DNA of 64,000 bases, taken from Gemmobacter caeni (GTDB taxonomy: Bacteria; Pseudomonadota; Alphaproteobacteria; Rhodobacterales; Rhodobacteraceae). The notes under the pieces were generated by a model. The model had not been told where the DNA came from. It did no database searches and saw only the letters and a list, made by a program, of their open reading frames with translations. Shown piece after piece: positions 1-7,310 of this stretch (its first letter is position 1; each line of letters begins with the position of its first letter). The translations under genes were made by a program, and so were the position numbers. Location: contig NZ_QBKP01000010.1 of assembly GCF_003054195.1 (NCBI RefSeq), positions 18,347 through 82,346 on the forward strand, written 5' to 3'.

Positions 1-5
1 GAAAG

Positions 6-887
6 GGCTCTGTTGCAAACATGGGGCACGGCCGCGCGGCGTCACCCAGTTGGGGGATTAGGCAGCATTGGCGAAATGCTTATTGAGCATAATCATGGTT
101 TCGGTCAGGGCCGAGGGTCCAATTCCGAATGCTCTTTCAACCAGGCGCACCTCCCCCATGATACCTGGCTGCAGGCACCATGCCTGGGCCTGTCCTTTGC
201 GTAGGGCGCGCATGACCTCGAAGCCCTTGATCGTGGCGTAGGCCGTTGGCATCGACTTGAAGCCACGTACCGGCTTGATCAGCATCTTCAGCTTGCCGTG
301 GTCGGCCTCGAGCACGTTGTTCAGATATTTCACCTGCCGGTGCTCGGTTTCCGCCGCCAGTTTGCCTTCGCGTTTCAGCTCAGCGATTGCTGCGCCGTAG
401 CTGGGTGCCTTGTCGGTATTGAGTTTGGCCGGCTTTTCCCAGTCCTTCAGGCCACGAAGAGCTTTGCCCAGAAAGCGCTTCGCCGCTTTGGCGCTGCGTG
501 TCGATGACAGATAGAAATCAATCGTGTCGCCCCGTTTGTCGACCGCCCGGTACAGGTAGGTCCATTTGCCCCGCACCTTTACGTAGGTCTCATCCAGACG
601 CCAGCTCGGATCAAAGCCGCGCCGCCAGAACCAGCGGAGACGCTTCTCCATCTCCGGCGCGTAGCGCTGCACCCAGCGATAGATCGTCGTATGATCGACA
701 TCGATCCCACGCTCGGACAGCATTTCCTCGAGATCACGGTAGCTGATGCCGTATCGACAATACCAGCGCACCGCCCATAGGATGACCTCGCCGGTAAAAT
801 GCCGTCCTTTGAAATCGTTCATCGCAACTGACCTTGACAGTACATGAGCCCAATCTTGGAAACCGTGTCAGAGTTTGCAACAGAGCC
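6..887 (-). mobile_element. IS6-family insertion sequence (IS6100-like), copy 1
   Basis: A complete 882-bp element bounded by a perfect 15-bp terminal inverted repeat, GGCTCTGTTGCAAAC, with one transposase gene on the minus strand. A second copy with the same orientation and apparently identical sequence lies 14,781 bp downstream. The repeat begins like IS6100 (GGCTCTGTTGCAAA), but the transposase differs from IS6100 as I remember it, so this is a relative. The inner flank is CTCTCAAG, the same 8 bp as at the inner flank of copy 2. The outer flank is GAAAG, which matches the last five bases of the 8 bp outside copy 2. Confidence 0.95.
58..822 (-). CDS. IS6-family transposase, copy 1
   Basis: This 254-residue DDE transposase catalyses replicative transposition, the route by which IS6 elements fuse replicons into cointegrates. 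An N-terminal helix-turn-helix region (about 25-50) contains the family-typical stretch HTTIYRWVQRYAPEMEKR. The catalytic triad is visible as D77 (in LDETYVKV), D137 (in LNTDKAP) and E172 (in LEADHGKLK). The length is normal for the family and there is no frameshift. It fills nearly all of the element, leaving about 50-65 bp on each side for the terminal repeats. It should act on both copies in trans. Family assignment is certain; the exact IS name is not. Confidence 0.96.
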   Translation of the reverse strand: MNDFKGRHFTGEVILWAVRWYCRYGISYRDLEEMLSERGIDVDHTTIYRWVQRYAPEMEKRLRWFWRRGFDPSWRLDETYVKVRGKWTYLYRAVDKRGDTIDFYLSSTRSAKAAKRFLGKALRGLKDWEKPAKLNTDKAPSYGAAIAELKREGKLAAETEHRQVKYLNNVLEADHGKLKMLIKPVRGFKSMPTAYATIKGFEVMRALRKGQAQAWCLQPGIMGEVRLVERAFGIGPSALTETMIMLNKHFANAA

Positions 888-895
888 CTCTCAAG
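888..895. repeat. 8-bp target duplication CTCTCAAG, inner side of IS copy 1
   Basis: CTCTCAAG directly abuts the right end of IS copy 1 and recurs at 14779-14786 against the left end of copy 2. A duplication at the two inner junctions, rather than on both sides of one element, is the expected result of replicative fusion of two circular molecules. Confidence 0.93.
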
Positions 896-919
896 TATGT
901 GGAGTTCAGGCGACTTCAT
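888..919 (-). pseudogene. Severed 5' end of the plasmid P-loop kinase gene
   Basis: On the minus strand, ATG at 917-919 begins MKSPELHILER and then runs into the IS. Removing one copy of the 8-bp duplication and joining 896-919 to 14786-14199 gives a continuous frame, MKSPELHILERIEALRAELA, of 203 residues. These are therefore the first codons of the kinase whose body lies 13.3 kb away at the other end of the insert. The fragment shows that the insert is a circularly permuted plasmid. Confidence 0.9.
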
Positions 920-947
920 TGTTCAACCAATTTCGATGATGCTGCGT

Positions 948-1009
948 TGTCGCAAAAATTCCAAAACCCGCGACAGCTTTCTTGTCGCATAATAGGGATT
1001 TCCGCGACG
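948..1009. other. Putative res site of the adjacent serine resolvase
   Basis: Two imperfect dyads lie just upstream of the resolvase start. The first is TGTCGC-N16-GCGACA (948-975, 28 bp, the length of a Tn3-type crossover site). The second is TGTCGC-N15-GCGACG (983-1009). The same half-sites recur at 14006-14119. Position and layout suggest recombination or plasmid-multimer resolution, and perhaps autoregulation, because the dyads overlap the likely promoter. No third subsite is evident here. The function is inferred. Confidence 0.6.
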
Positions 1010-1033
1010 GTTTGCACGAGGTAGATTCCGGGC

Positions 1034-1627
1034 ATGTCGCCCACGAGGAAGCCCCTGCCCTTGCTTATCGGATATGCCCGCGTCTCGACCGACGGCCAGA
1101 CTCTCGACCAGCAGCGCGCGGCGCTGAAAGCGGCCGGCTGCAAGCGCGTGTTCGAGGAAAAGGCATCCGGCGCGCAGCGCGGCCGCCGCGAGCTGGCGAA
1201 GATGCTGGACCATTTGCAGCCCGGGAACGTGGTGACGGTGACGCGGCTTGATCGCCTCGCCCGATCGACGCGCGATCTTCTCGACATTGCTGAGCGGATC
1301 GGCCACGCCGAGGCCGGCTTGCGTTCGCTGGCCGAGCCGTGGGCCGACACGACGACGCCGGCCGGGCGCATGGTGCTGACTTTCTTCGCCGGCGTTGCCG
1401 AGTTCGAGCGCAGCTTGATCCATGAGCGCACGAGCGCCGGCCGCGCGGCGGCGAAGGCGAAGGGCGTTCGGTTCGGCCGCCCCCCTGCCCTGTCGGCCGA
1501 GCAGATCGCACACGCCCGCCAGCTCATCAGCGAGGACAAGAAGCCGGCCGAGGTTGCCCGGCTCTTGGGTGTGCATCGCTCTACCCTCTACCGGGCCATA
1601 GAACGCATTGACGTGGATACGCATTGA
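1034..1627 (+). CDS. Serine recombinase (resolvase family)
   Basis: This 197-residue resolvase/invertase probably resolves plasmid multimers or cointegrates at the res-like dyads just upstream. The N-terminal catalytic domain (about 10-140) has the nucleophile Ser18 in GYARVSTDGQ, and the arginine-rich stretch TRLDRLARSTRDL is typical of the family. The C-terminal region (about 150-190) is a helix-turn-helix of Hin/resolvase type (PAEVARLLGVHRSTLYRAIER). Length is normal for a small resolvase. It is the first gene at the left end of the plasmid insert. Whether it acts as resolvase or invertase cannot be read from sequence, but the adjacent paired dyads favour a resolvase. Confidence 0.9.
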   Translation: MSPTRKPLPLLIGYARVSTDGQTLDQQRAALKAAGCKRVFEEKASGAQRGRRELAKMLDHLQPGNVVTVTRLDRLARSTRDLLDIAERIGHAEAGLRSLAEPWADTTTPAGRMVLTFFAGVAEFERSLIHERTSAGRAAAKAKGVRFGRPPALSAEQIAHARQLISEDKKPAEVARLLGVHRSTLYRAIERIDVDTH

Positions 1628-1726
1628 CGCAACTACGTTTAGTCGCCCGGCCCTAGAAGTAGTGCCTTTCTCGCCCCCTTACGCAAAGGGTTGCAGAATC
1701 GGGCGATTTCGTCTCTTCATGTAGAC

Positions 1727-1942
1727 ATGGCGAGTCGCACCCGAGAACAAGTTAAGCTGGAAAGTGTCCGAAACCTGCGCGCCCGTTGGCGCGCGGAGGG
1801 CCGGATTCTTGTGCAGGCCGATCTGCCCGGCGAGCTGGTCGCGGCGATTGACCGCCTGAAGGACGACGCGGGCTTGCGAGGGCGCGCGCCGATCATCGAG
1901 GAAGCGTTGAGGTTCTATATCGAAGCGAAGCAAGGGACATAA
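1727..1942 (+). CDS. Small ribbon-helix-helix protein
   Basis: This 71-residue basic protein has a C-terminal segment (LVQADLPGELVAAIDRLKDD, then a helix ending EEALRFYIEAK) that resembles a CopG/Arc ribbon-helix-helix DNA-binding fold. I chose the ATG at 1727 (MASRTREQ); a TTG at 1691 would add 12 residues and has AAAGGG just before it. It lies between the resolvase and the replication gene and is followed at once by a strong terminator, so it is probably monocistronic. A role in copy control or plasmid regulation is plausible from position only. Confidence 0.6.
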   Translation: MASRTREQVKLESVRNLRARWRAEGRILVQADLPGELVAAIDRLKDDAGLRGRAPIIEEALRFYIEAKQGT

Positions 1943-1946
1943 CGGC

Positions 1947-1980
1947 AAAACGCCCGACCGTTGGCGCGGTCGAGCGTTTT
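1947..1980 (+). terminator. Rho-independent terminator after the small RHH gene
   Basis: The arms AAAACGCCCGACCG and CGGTCGAGCGTTTT pair over 13 of 14 positions around a short loop, starting 5 bp after the stop codon. The TTTT tract is part of the arm, so the structure could work in both directions. Confidence 0.75.
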
Positions 1981-2109
1981 ATAGGCCGTCAGACACACCG
2001 TAGAGCCGGGGCCATCAAAGTCTCCCCTTATCTACGCTAGAGCACTCCAATTCGCAAGATTGATTCTTGCGGAAACGGGGAAAGCTGTGCCTGCCGTCCG
2101 CGCTGTCAT

Positions 2110-2128
2110 GTCCTTCAAAAGGAAGGAC
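2110..2128 (+). promoter_or_regulatory. Leader hairpin close to the rep ribosome-binding site
   Basis: GTCCTTC, the loop AAAAG and GAAGGAC form a perfect 7-bp hairpin that holds an AAGGA-like Shine-Dalgarno sequence in its 3' arm, 8 bases before the rep start codon. A second candidate, GAGGG, lies just outside the stem. It could limit translation of the initiator, a common form of copy control. That role is inferred. Confidence 0.4.
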
Positions 2129-2136
2129 GAGGGCAT

Positions 2137-3015
2137 ATGTTGAGGACGCACTACGCGGCCGCGATCGGCTGCGCGCGCGGGAACGCGCTTGATGAAATCA
2201 TGCGGGAGGTTTGGACTCGATACGGCGCGGGCCAGCTCACCGACGACGAGGCCGGCGAGCTTACGACGCTCGCCCATGAGCGCCGGGCCGCCCTGCGGGG
2301 ATCGGGACAGACCGCGCTAGGGTTGATCTTTCCGCCCCCTGCCCCACGCTGCCCGACACCAGTTCGCCGGCATAGCCATATCCGGGGACGATCGGAGGGC
2401 CGCATATGGCGGCCGACGACGCGCAAGGACGTGCAGGCGATCTTGAAGGCGGCCGAAATCTACAACGAGGCCGGCTTGCACGAGAAGGGCGAGCGCAGCG
2501 GGCCGCTAGGATCGGTGGCGCTGGACGTGCTGCGGCTGTTCGTCAATCTCATCGACTTCCGCACCGGCCGGCTTGAGCCGTCAATCACCACGATCATGGA
2601 TCGGCTAGGCCGGTCGCGCGATACGATCGTGCGGGCGCTGAAGAATCTGCGGGCGCATGGCTTCATTGACTGGCTGCGGCGCTATGAGCCGACCGGGAAC
2701 GAAGGGCGCGGCCCACAGGTGCAGCAGGCCAGCAACGCCTATCGCCTGTCCCTGCCGGAGAAGGCCCGGCAGTTCCTTGGACGGTTCGGCAAGGCTCCAC
2801 CCCCGCCCGCCGATCATGGACAGGATCAGCGGGCTTGGAGCGAGGCAATCGACGCCTACAAGACCACCCTGCCCCTCGATGAGCGAACGCAGATCGACGC
2901 CGGCGATAGCCCGCTAGGACAGGCCCTTGTGCGCATGGCGAAAAACTTCATGAAACGTGAGTCCGATAACCAGACTGAATCCCCATCTGATCTTTATCTA
3001 AGAGGCAAAACATAA
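2137..3015 (+). CDS. Putative plasmid replication initiator (winged-helix protein)
   Basis: This 292-residue protein is probably the replication initiator of the 13.9-kb plasmid. The evidence is its position beside the partition genes, the absence of any other Rep candidate in the insert, and its resemblance to HTH-containing replication proteins of alphaproteobacterial plasmids. The central part (about 125-185) looks like a winged helix-turn-helix: GPLGSVALDVLRLFVNLIDF, then SITTIMDRLGRSRDTIVRAL and HGFIDWLRRYEP. The N-terminal 100 residues and the C-terminal tail show no motif I recognise. The start is supported by GAGGG three bases upstream. Two long hairpins follow the stop codon. It could instead be a plasmid regulator. 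Confidence 0.6.
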   Translation: MLRTHYAAAIGCARGNALDEIMREVWTRYGAGQLTDDEAGELTTLAHERRAALRGSGQTALGLIFPPPAPRCPTPVRRHSHIRGRSEGRIWRPTTRKDVQAILKAAEIYNEAGLHEKGERSGPLGSVALDVLRLFVNLIDFRTGRLEPSITTIMDRLGRSRDTIVRALKNLRAHGFIDWLRRYEPTGNEGRGPQVQQASNAYRLSLPEKARQFLGRFGKAPPPPADHGQDQRAWSEAIDAYKTTLPLDERTQIDAGDSPLGQALVRMAKNFMKRESDNQTESPSDLYLRGKT

Positions 3016-3020
3016 GCGGT

Positions 3021-3083
3021 CGCCGCTGTTCGGGCTGCTTACGCAGCCCTGCGGCGGTTCCGGCCCGCGTATAGGCGGGCCGG
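3021..3083. other. Two strong hairpins after rep (terminator or origin structure)
   Basis: CGCCGC/GCGGCG enclosing GGGCTGC-TTAC-GCAGCCC (3021-3056) is followed by a perfect 9-bp stem, CCGGCCCGC and GCGGGCCGG with a 6-base loop (3060-3083). Neither is followed by a T-run. They end the rep transcript or belong to an origin; sequence alone does not decide. The rest of the 277-bp gap up to the antitoxin gene contains the ACGTA-rich block listed next. Confidence 0.5.
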
Positions 3084-3182
3084 GAAACGGCACCCCCACT
3101 ACCTAATCCGCACCGCTCGCGCCTGCGACCAGCGTCCTATGGCTTTCGAGAGGGAGTGAAGGGCAAGGTCGGCGCTTAATTA

Positions 3183-3217
3183 TTTACGTTAATACGTATT
3201 GACGTGTAAACGTATTA
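3183..3217. promoter_or_regulatory. ACGTA-rich operator or centromere block before the toxin-antitoxin genes
   Basis: This AT-rich patch contains TTACGTTAATACGTATT and AAACGTATTA, with the palindrome AATACGTATT at 3191-3200. The same 10-bp palindrome is repeated at 3901-3910 in front of parA, and related ACGTA sequences flank the parB-like gene. A shared ribbon-helix-helix operator or a partition site are both possible. Confidence 0.5.
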
Positions 3218-3292
3218 CCTTGATAGAAGGCGATGGCGGCGGCCGGGAAAACGTGCTAGAGTGTACACAATTCAACACACGGAGGCGATTCC

Positions 3293-3562
3293 ATGACCGC
3301 CAGCACCACCATGACGATTCGGGTTAGGCCCGATGTGAAAGAAAAGCTCGACCGGATCGCGAACGACACGCAGCGAAGCAAATCCTTCCTCGCCGGCGAG
3401 GCCGTCGCCGCCTATGTCGATCGCGAGCTTGAAATCATCGACGGTATCAAGCGCGGCATGGCTGATGCAGCGGCCGGCCGAGTGATCCCCCATGCGCAGG
3501 CCGTCGCGGAAATGCGTGAGGTTATCGAGGAAGCGAAGCGCCGGAAAGCCGCGCGCGGATGA
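3293..3562 (+). CDS. ParD-like ribbon-helix-helix antitoxin
   Basis: This 89-residue antitoxin should bind and neutralise the toxin encoded immediately downstream and repress the pair. The N-terminal half is a ribbon-helix-helix domain: strand TMTIRVRPDVKEKLDRIA and helices ending in FLAGEAVAAYVDRELE. The acidic and basic C-terminal tail (EMREVIEEAKRRK) would wrap the toxin. Its stop overlaps the toxin start by four bases (ATGA), giving the usual translational coupling. GGAGGCGATTCC before the ATG is a good ribosome-binding site. The ACGTA block upstream is a candidate operator. A stability function for the plasmid follows from the family. Confidence 0.85.
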   Translation: MTASTTMTIRVRPDVKEKLDRIANDTQRSKSFLAGEAVAAYVDRELEIIDGIKRGMADAAAGRVIPHAQAVAEMREVIEEAKRRKAARG

Positions 3563-3864
3563 GGCCGGTTGTCTGGTCGATTGAGGCGCAGCGGGATAAC
3601 CTCGAAATCCTGCGCTATATCGCAGAGGACAACCCATTCGCCGCCGAACGGGTCGTGGATGCGATCGAGGACGCCGGGAACAAGCTCGGCGAATTTGCGA
3701 CCGGCCGGCCGGGGCGGGTGAGCGGAACCTATGAAAAGTCCCTCGCCCGTCATCCCTACATCATCGCCTATGAGCTGCGGGACGTGGGGGGCCGGGAAAG
3801 CGTCGTGATCGTGCGCGTCATCCACACGTCGCGCGACTGGCCGGCCGAGGAATGGCCGCACTAG
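3559..3864 (+). CDS. RelE/ParE-family toxin
   Basis: This 101-residue toxin belongs to the RelE/ParE superfamily. Typical features are the start VVWSIEAQRDNLEILRYIAEDNP, a central NKLGEFATGRPGRVSGTYE and the C-terminal strand SVVIVRVIHTSRDW with its conserved histidine. ParE proteins poison DNA gyrase and RelE proteins cut mRNA; the ParD-like partner favours the ParE type. It overlaps the antitoxin gene by four bases. Length is normal and there is no disruption, so the pair is probably active and would select for keeping the integrated plasmid. Confidence 0.85.
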   Translation: MRPVVWSIEAQRDNLEILRYIAEDNPFAAERVVDAIEDAGNKLGEFATGRPGRVSGTYEKSLARHPYIIAYELRDVGGRESVVIVRVIHTSRDWPAEEWPH

Positions 3865-3886
3865 CTTAAAGACGTAGTAACGTCCT

Positions 3887-3910
3887 TAGCTATATGCTTC
3901 AATACGTATT
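3887..3910. promoter_or_regulatory. AATACGTATT palindrome before parA
   Basis: TTAGCTAT followed by AATACGTATT lies 21 bp before the parA start. The palindrome is identical to that in front of the toxin-antitoxin pair, and TAGCTA is shared with the 19-bp repeats around the parB-like gene. It is a candidate operator or centromere element of the partition system. Confidence 0.5.
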
Positions 3911-3931
3911 CACGCAAAGAAGGATTGACGC

Positions 3932-4555
3932 ATGAACGTCATTGCGTTTTTGAGCCAGAAGGGCGGGAGCGGAAAAACCACGCTTTCGGTTCATACCGCC
4001 GTGGCGGCCGAGGCGACCGGCGAACGGGTTTGCGTCATCGACGCGGACCCACAGGAGAGCGCGACCGCATGGGCGAGCGCGCGGGAAGCCGGAACGCCGA
4101 TCGTCGCCACGGCGCAGGCCGGGGAGCTGGACGCCGCGCTTAGGGCGGCCGAGGGCGAGGGCATGACCTTGGCCGTAGTGGACGCCCCGCCCCATGCCGC
4201 CCCGGCGGCCGGCCAGATCGCCCGAAGGTCGGAGCTGGTCTTGATTCCGGTCAGACCGTCCGCGTTTGACCTCGCTGCGGTCCCGGCCGCCGTCGAGATC
4301 GTGGCGGCCGCGAAAGTGCGCGGCGCGTTCGTCCTGTCTGCCTGCCCGTTCCGTGCGCCCGAGATCGGGGAGACGCGCGCGGCGCTGGAAGCCTACGGAC
4401 TGCCGATCGTTCCCGGCGAGATTACCGACCGGCGCGCGTTCGCCCGCGCCGTCACGACTGGCAGCGCCGTGACGGAGTTCGAGGCCGAAGGGAAAGCAGC
4501 GGAGGAAATCCGGGCTTTGTGGGCGTGGATTAAAGGCACGTTAGAACGTAAATAG
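3932..4555 (+). CDS. parA: ParA-family partition ATPase
   Basis: This 207-residue ATPase belongs to the short ParA class and should position plasmid copies along the nucleoid with a small DNA-binding partner. The deviant Walker A motif KGGSGKTT is at residues 10-17 and the A' motif VIDADPQESATAW follows near residue 33. The switch region LAVVDAPPH is near residue 80. It lacks the N-terminal HTH of long ParA proteins, so regulation should fall to the partner gene 36 bp downstream. The ribosome-binding site AAGGA lies about 9 bases before the ATG. Confidence 0.9.
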   Translation: MNVIAFLSQKGGSGKTTLSVHTAVAAEATGERVCVIDADPQESATAWASAREAGTPIVATAQAGELDAALRAAEGEGMTLAVVDAPPHAAPAAGQIARRSELVLIPVRPSAFDLAAVPAAVEIVAAAKVRGAFVLSACPFRAPEIGETRAALEAYGLPIVPGEITDRRAFARAVTTGSAVTEFEAEGKAAEEIRALWAWIKGTLERK

Positions 4556-4564
4556 CTAAATACG
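4546..4564. repeat. 19-bp direct repeat, copy A (putative parS or operator)
   Basis: ACGTAAATAGCTAAATACG overlaps the end of parA and occurs again, without mismatch, at 4890-4908 just after the parB-like gene. Each copy is an imperfect palindrome centred on TAGCTA. Flanking the partition partner gene is a usual place for a centromere or operator. Confidence 0.6.
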
Positions 4565-4591
4565 TAAGCGCGTATTGAAGGAGCGAAACCT

Positions 4592-4888
4592 ATGGCAAAG
4601 AAAGCAACCGGCCTCGCGGCCTTCACCCGCCCGAAGGCCGGCGCGGAGGCCACCAGCCTTGCAGCGATCGAGGACGATCGCCCGGCCGTGGAAATCCCGA
4701 CGCCGAGGCGAAAGAGGGGAGGGGGCGAGACTGTCGCGCTTACGGTCAAGGTCCGGCGATCGGACTGGCAGCGCCTTCGCCAGCTCGCGGATGCAGAGGG
4801 AACGACAATTCAGGCGATGGCCGAGGCCGGGCTTTCGGCGGTTCTGGCACAGCACGGATTGCCGCCGATCGAGCCTTATGCACGTTGA
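4592..4888 (+). CDS. Small ParB-like partition partner
   Basis: This 98-residue protein follows parA and is its likely DNA-binding partner. The N-terminal half is basic and low in structure, ending in TPRRKRGGG. The C-terminal half (TVALTVKVRRSDWQRLRQLA and a second helix, TIQAMAEAGLSAVLA) resembles a ribbon-helix-helix domain, as in the small ParB-type partners of short ParA proteins. Exact 19-bp repeats flank the gene on both sides and are the obvious candidate binding sites. The start follows AAGGAGCGAAACCT. It is not a homologue of the large ParB/Spo0J proteins. Confidence 0.7.
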   Translation: MAKKATGLAAFTRPKAGAEATSLAAIEDDRPAVEIPTPRRKRGGGETVALTVKVRRSDWQRLRQLADAEGTTIQAMAEAGLSAVLAQHGLPPIEPYAR

Positions 4889-4889
4889 T

Positions 4890-4908
4890 ACGTAAATAGC
4901 TAAATACG
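4890..4908. repeat. 19-bp direct repeat, copy B (putative parS or operator)
   Basis: The copy of ACGTAAATAGCTAAATACG is identical to the one at 4546-4564. It begins one base after the parB-like stop codon and is preceded by TTGAT, so an ACGT-TGATACGTA run extends the motif. Confidence 0.6.
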
Positions 4909-4930
4909 CTAATGCTTGCGCGCGTGGCCC

Positions 4931-4984
4931 GCCCCCCGGCCGTCCCTACGGCCCTAGATGATGAGAGCGGGCCGGCCGGGGGGC
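4931..4984. other. Perfect 12-bp inverted repeat between convergent genes
   Basis: GCCCCCCGGCCG (4931-4942) and CGGCCGGGGGGC (4973-4984) are perfectly complementary across a 30-base loop. They sit between the parB-like gene and the convergent traG-like gene, so a two-way terminator is the simplest reading. Nothing else was recognised in the roughly 270-bp gap. Confidence 0.5.
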
Positions 4985-5160
4985 TATCGTCGCGGCCGTG
5001 GCGTTTCCCTGAATAGAGCTTGCACCAGGTCGGCGGGTGGATCGCGGCGCAAGCCGCGCCGGCCCGGAGGCGAACGCGCTCCCCAATAGCGCCGTAGAGA
5101 GCCGGAGGGCCGTTCGTAACAAAGTCCCGGCGCTATGCGCCGGGTCCGCTTCTTGTCACG

Positions 5161-6825
5161 TCAGGCAGCGTCATACAGCCCCCGGAACTCTGCATCGGCA
5201 TAATAGGCGAGCTTGCCGGCGACGATCGGCCGTTGCCCGGCGAGGAACAGCAATTCGACATGCTGCGGCAGGTTGCGGACCTCATCGGGGGTCAGCAGCG
5301 GGCGGGCCGTGTGTTGCTCGCCGTAGGAGATGCCGGATTTATCGGAATCGAGCGCCCGGCTCATGGTCTGGAACACAACGGTTTCCTGCCCGAGCAGATC
5401 GGAGACAAGCCGGGCGCTGTCGTGATCGTTGACGCCGAACACCTGTAGGACGCCGGCATTTGACAGGAAGGTGCCGGCGCGTTGCCCGTAGGTGGCGCGG
5501 AGCTGGTGAACGTCTTGCAGGATCGGCCAGAGCTGGACGCCGTAGCCGGCCATGAGGCCCATTGCGCGCTCGACGGGGGCCAGATGGCCGAGGGCGGCGA
5601 ACTCATCGAGCAGATAGAGGACCGGCACGGCCGGCTTGGCGGGATCGCGGGCCATGTCGGTGAGGCTTTGCGCGACGAGCAGGCGCAGCCAGCGGGAATA
5701 GGTGGCGAGCCGATCGGGCGGCAGGACGAGGAACACCGAGACGTTGCGGCGCTTGAGATCGGCAAAGCCGAAATCGGATCGGTCGAGGACGGCGACCATG
5801 CGCGGGCTGTCGAGGAAATGGGTATGGCGCTGCGCGGCCGAGAGGACGCCGGCCGCCTCGCGGTCGGATTTGCCGAGGTGGCGGTTTGCAGCGCGGGCGA
5901 TCAGGCCGGAGGCGGCCGTTGATGCCTGCATGTCCTTCAGGAGCGCCGCGAAGGCTTCAGGGGCGAGGGTGAGATATTCGCGCAGGGTGGCGAGGTTCCG
6001 CCTGTCGCGCGGCGCGCTGGCGGCAATATGGAGGATCAGGCCGGCAATGAGCGCCTTGGCTTCCTCGTTCCAATGCGCTTCGCCGGCCATGCCCGGTTCA
6101 TCGAACACGAGGGCGTCGGCCAAGGTGCTTGCATCTTCCGCGACATCGAGGCCGGCCGGGTCGAGCTGGTCGAGGGGATTGAAGGCGGCCGAGGGCTGGC
6201 CGGTGACGCCGAAGGGGTCGAGGACATGGACCGGGCCGAATTGCTGGCGGGCGCGGCCGGCGATCTTGGCATTTTCGCCCTTGGGGTCGATGCAGATCAC
6301 GGAGCGGTCGGCGGTGAGCAGGTTGGGGATGATGGTTCCCACCCCTTTGCCGGTGCGCGTCGGTGCCATCGTCAGCAGATGGGCCGGGCCGTCATAGCGC
6401 AGGAGCTTTCCGGTCTTGCCGTCGCGGCCGATCAGCAGGCCGGAATCGGCGCGGGCGAGGGCGGCGGTTTCCTTGTCGGTGGCGAAGCGGGCCGAGCCGT
6501 GGGTTTCGCCGTCCATATCCCCGAAATGGATAATCAGCGGATTGGTGAGGAAGCGGAAGGCGAGCGCCAGCAGCACCAGCAGCGTGACGAGATCGAGCAG
6601 GAGAACCGGAACCGAGCCGACGCGAAAGCCGATTTGTTCGAGAGCGAAGCGGCCGCCGAAGCCGACGACGAACAGGACGATAACAAGGAGGAACAGAAGC
6701 CCGAGAAGCGGTTTCCAGATGCGGAAAGGTGCGGCGAGCAGAGCGACGAACGCCCATAGCGGATCACGCGCGGCCTGCCGCACCATGTTCTTGAACGCAC
6801 CCCATGCAAGTCTCGCCTGACTCAT
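5161..6825 (-). CDS. traG: TraG/VirD4-type coupling protein (T4CP)
   Basis: This 554-residue inner-membrane ATPase couples the relaxosome to a type IV secretion channel. Two N-terminal membrane segments (about 41-57 and 71-95) precede the cytoplasmic motor. The Walker A motif is APTRTGKG (about 154-161) and the Walker B motif is LYLLDEFAALG (near 415). The stretch MAGYGVQLWPILQD is also typical of the VirD4/TraG family. No mating-pair-formation genes are present, so transfer would need a helper. Its start overlaps the end of the upstream accessory gene by four bases. Confidence 0.93.
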   Translation of the reverse strand: MSQARLAWGAFKNMVRQAARDPLWAFVALLAAPFRIWKPLLGLLFLLVIVLFVVGFGGRFALEQIGFRVGSVPVLLLDLVTLLVLLALAFRFLTNPLIIHFGDMDGETHGSARFATDKETAALARADSGLLIGRDGKTGKLLRYDGPAHLLTMAPTRTGKGVGTIIPNLLTADRSVICIDPKGENAKIAGRARQQFGPVHVLDPFGVTGQPSAAFNPLDQLDPAGLDVAEDASTLADALVFDEPGMAGEAHWNEEAKALIAGLILHIAASAPRDRRNLATLREYLTLAPEAFAALLKDMQASTAASGLIARAANRHLGKSDREAAGVLSAAQRHTHFLDSPRMVAVLDRSDFGFADLKRRNVSVFLVLPPDRLATYSRWLRLLVAQSLTDMARDPAKPAVPVLYLLDEFAALGHLAPVERAMGLMAGYGVQLWPILQDVHQLRATYGQRAGTFLSNAGVLQVFGVNDHDSARLVSDLLGQETVVFQTMSRALDSDKSGISYGEQHTARPLLTPDEVRNLPQHVELLFLAGQRPIVAGKLAYYADAEFRGLYDAA

Positions 6826-7127
6826 GCGGCCGTCCCCCCGGCGCTGCCTGTCGTCTCCCCGGCCGGCGCGTTGTCGATCAGGTCGGCAAACAGTTCCTTG
6901 TCACCGGGGCGCGTCAGGAAGTCGGGCAGCTCACGCTTGAGCCATTCGCCCAAGCGCCGGGAAAATTCTTCATCCTTGCCGTGTTCGAGGCGATGCAGGA
7001 CGAGCGCGCCGAGCAGCACCTTGCGGCGCGTGTCGTTGGCGCGTTCCTGCTTCGACAGACGGGCCTTGAGCGTGGCACGCTGCGCATCCAGTTCGGCCAA
7101 GCGTTGTTCGATCGTTTTGCGCGCCAT
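6822..7127 (-). CDS. Mobilisation accessory protein (TraC/TraD-like)
   Basis: This 101-residue charged, largely helical protein begins MARKTIEQRLAELDAQRATLKARLSKQER, a coiled-coil-like opening typical of the small accessory proteins beside MobQ/Ti-type relaxases. It lies between oriT and the coupling protein gene, with which it overlaps by four bases, so both are translated from one leftward transcript. It probably helps assemble the relaxosome. The assignment rests on position and general character, not on a catalytic motif. Confidence 0.7.
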   Translation of the reverse strand: MARKTIEQRLAELDAQRATLKARLSKQERANDTRRKVLLGALVLHRLEHGKDEEFSRRLGEWLKRELPDFLTRPGDKELFADLIDNAPAGETTGSAGGTAA

Positions 7128-7310
7128 TCCTCAAATCTCCTTTTCCGGTTGTTCGCCTAGACTATCATTCCCGACCGTCTTTTCCAGCGTTTGCCTGTTG
7201 CGCTTGAGTTTTCAGCGGTTTTGCAGCACAATTCCGGCCTCAGTTCATTGCATCGACCTTGCCGCGAGCGCCACACCGATCAGCGAAAGAGCGTAGCGAT
7301 TGAGTTGAGA

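Noticed and set aside
734-919. A 61-residue frame starting MKSPELHILER and running into the IS
   Set aside because: Chimera of the kinase start and the IS end; only the first codons are meaningful and are listed as a gene fragment.
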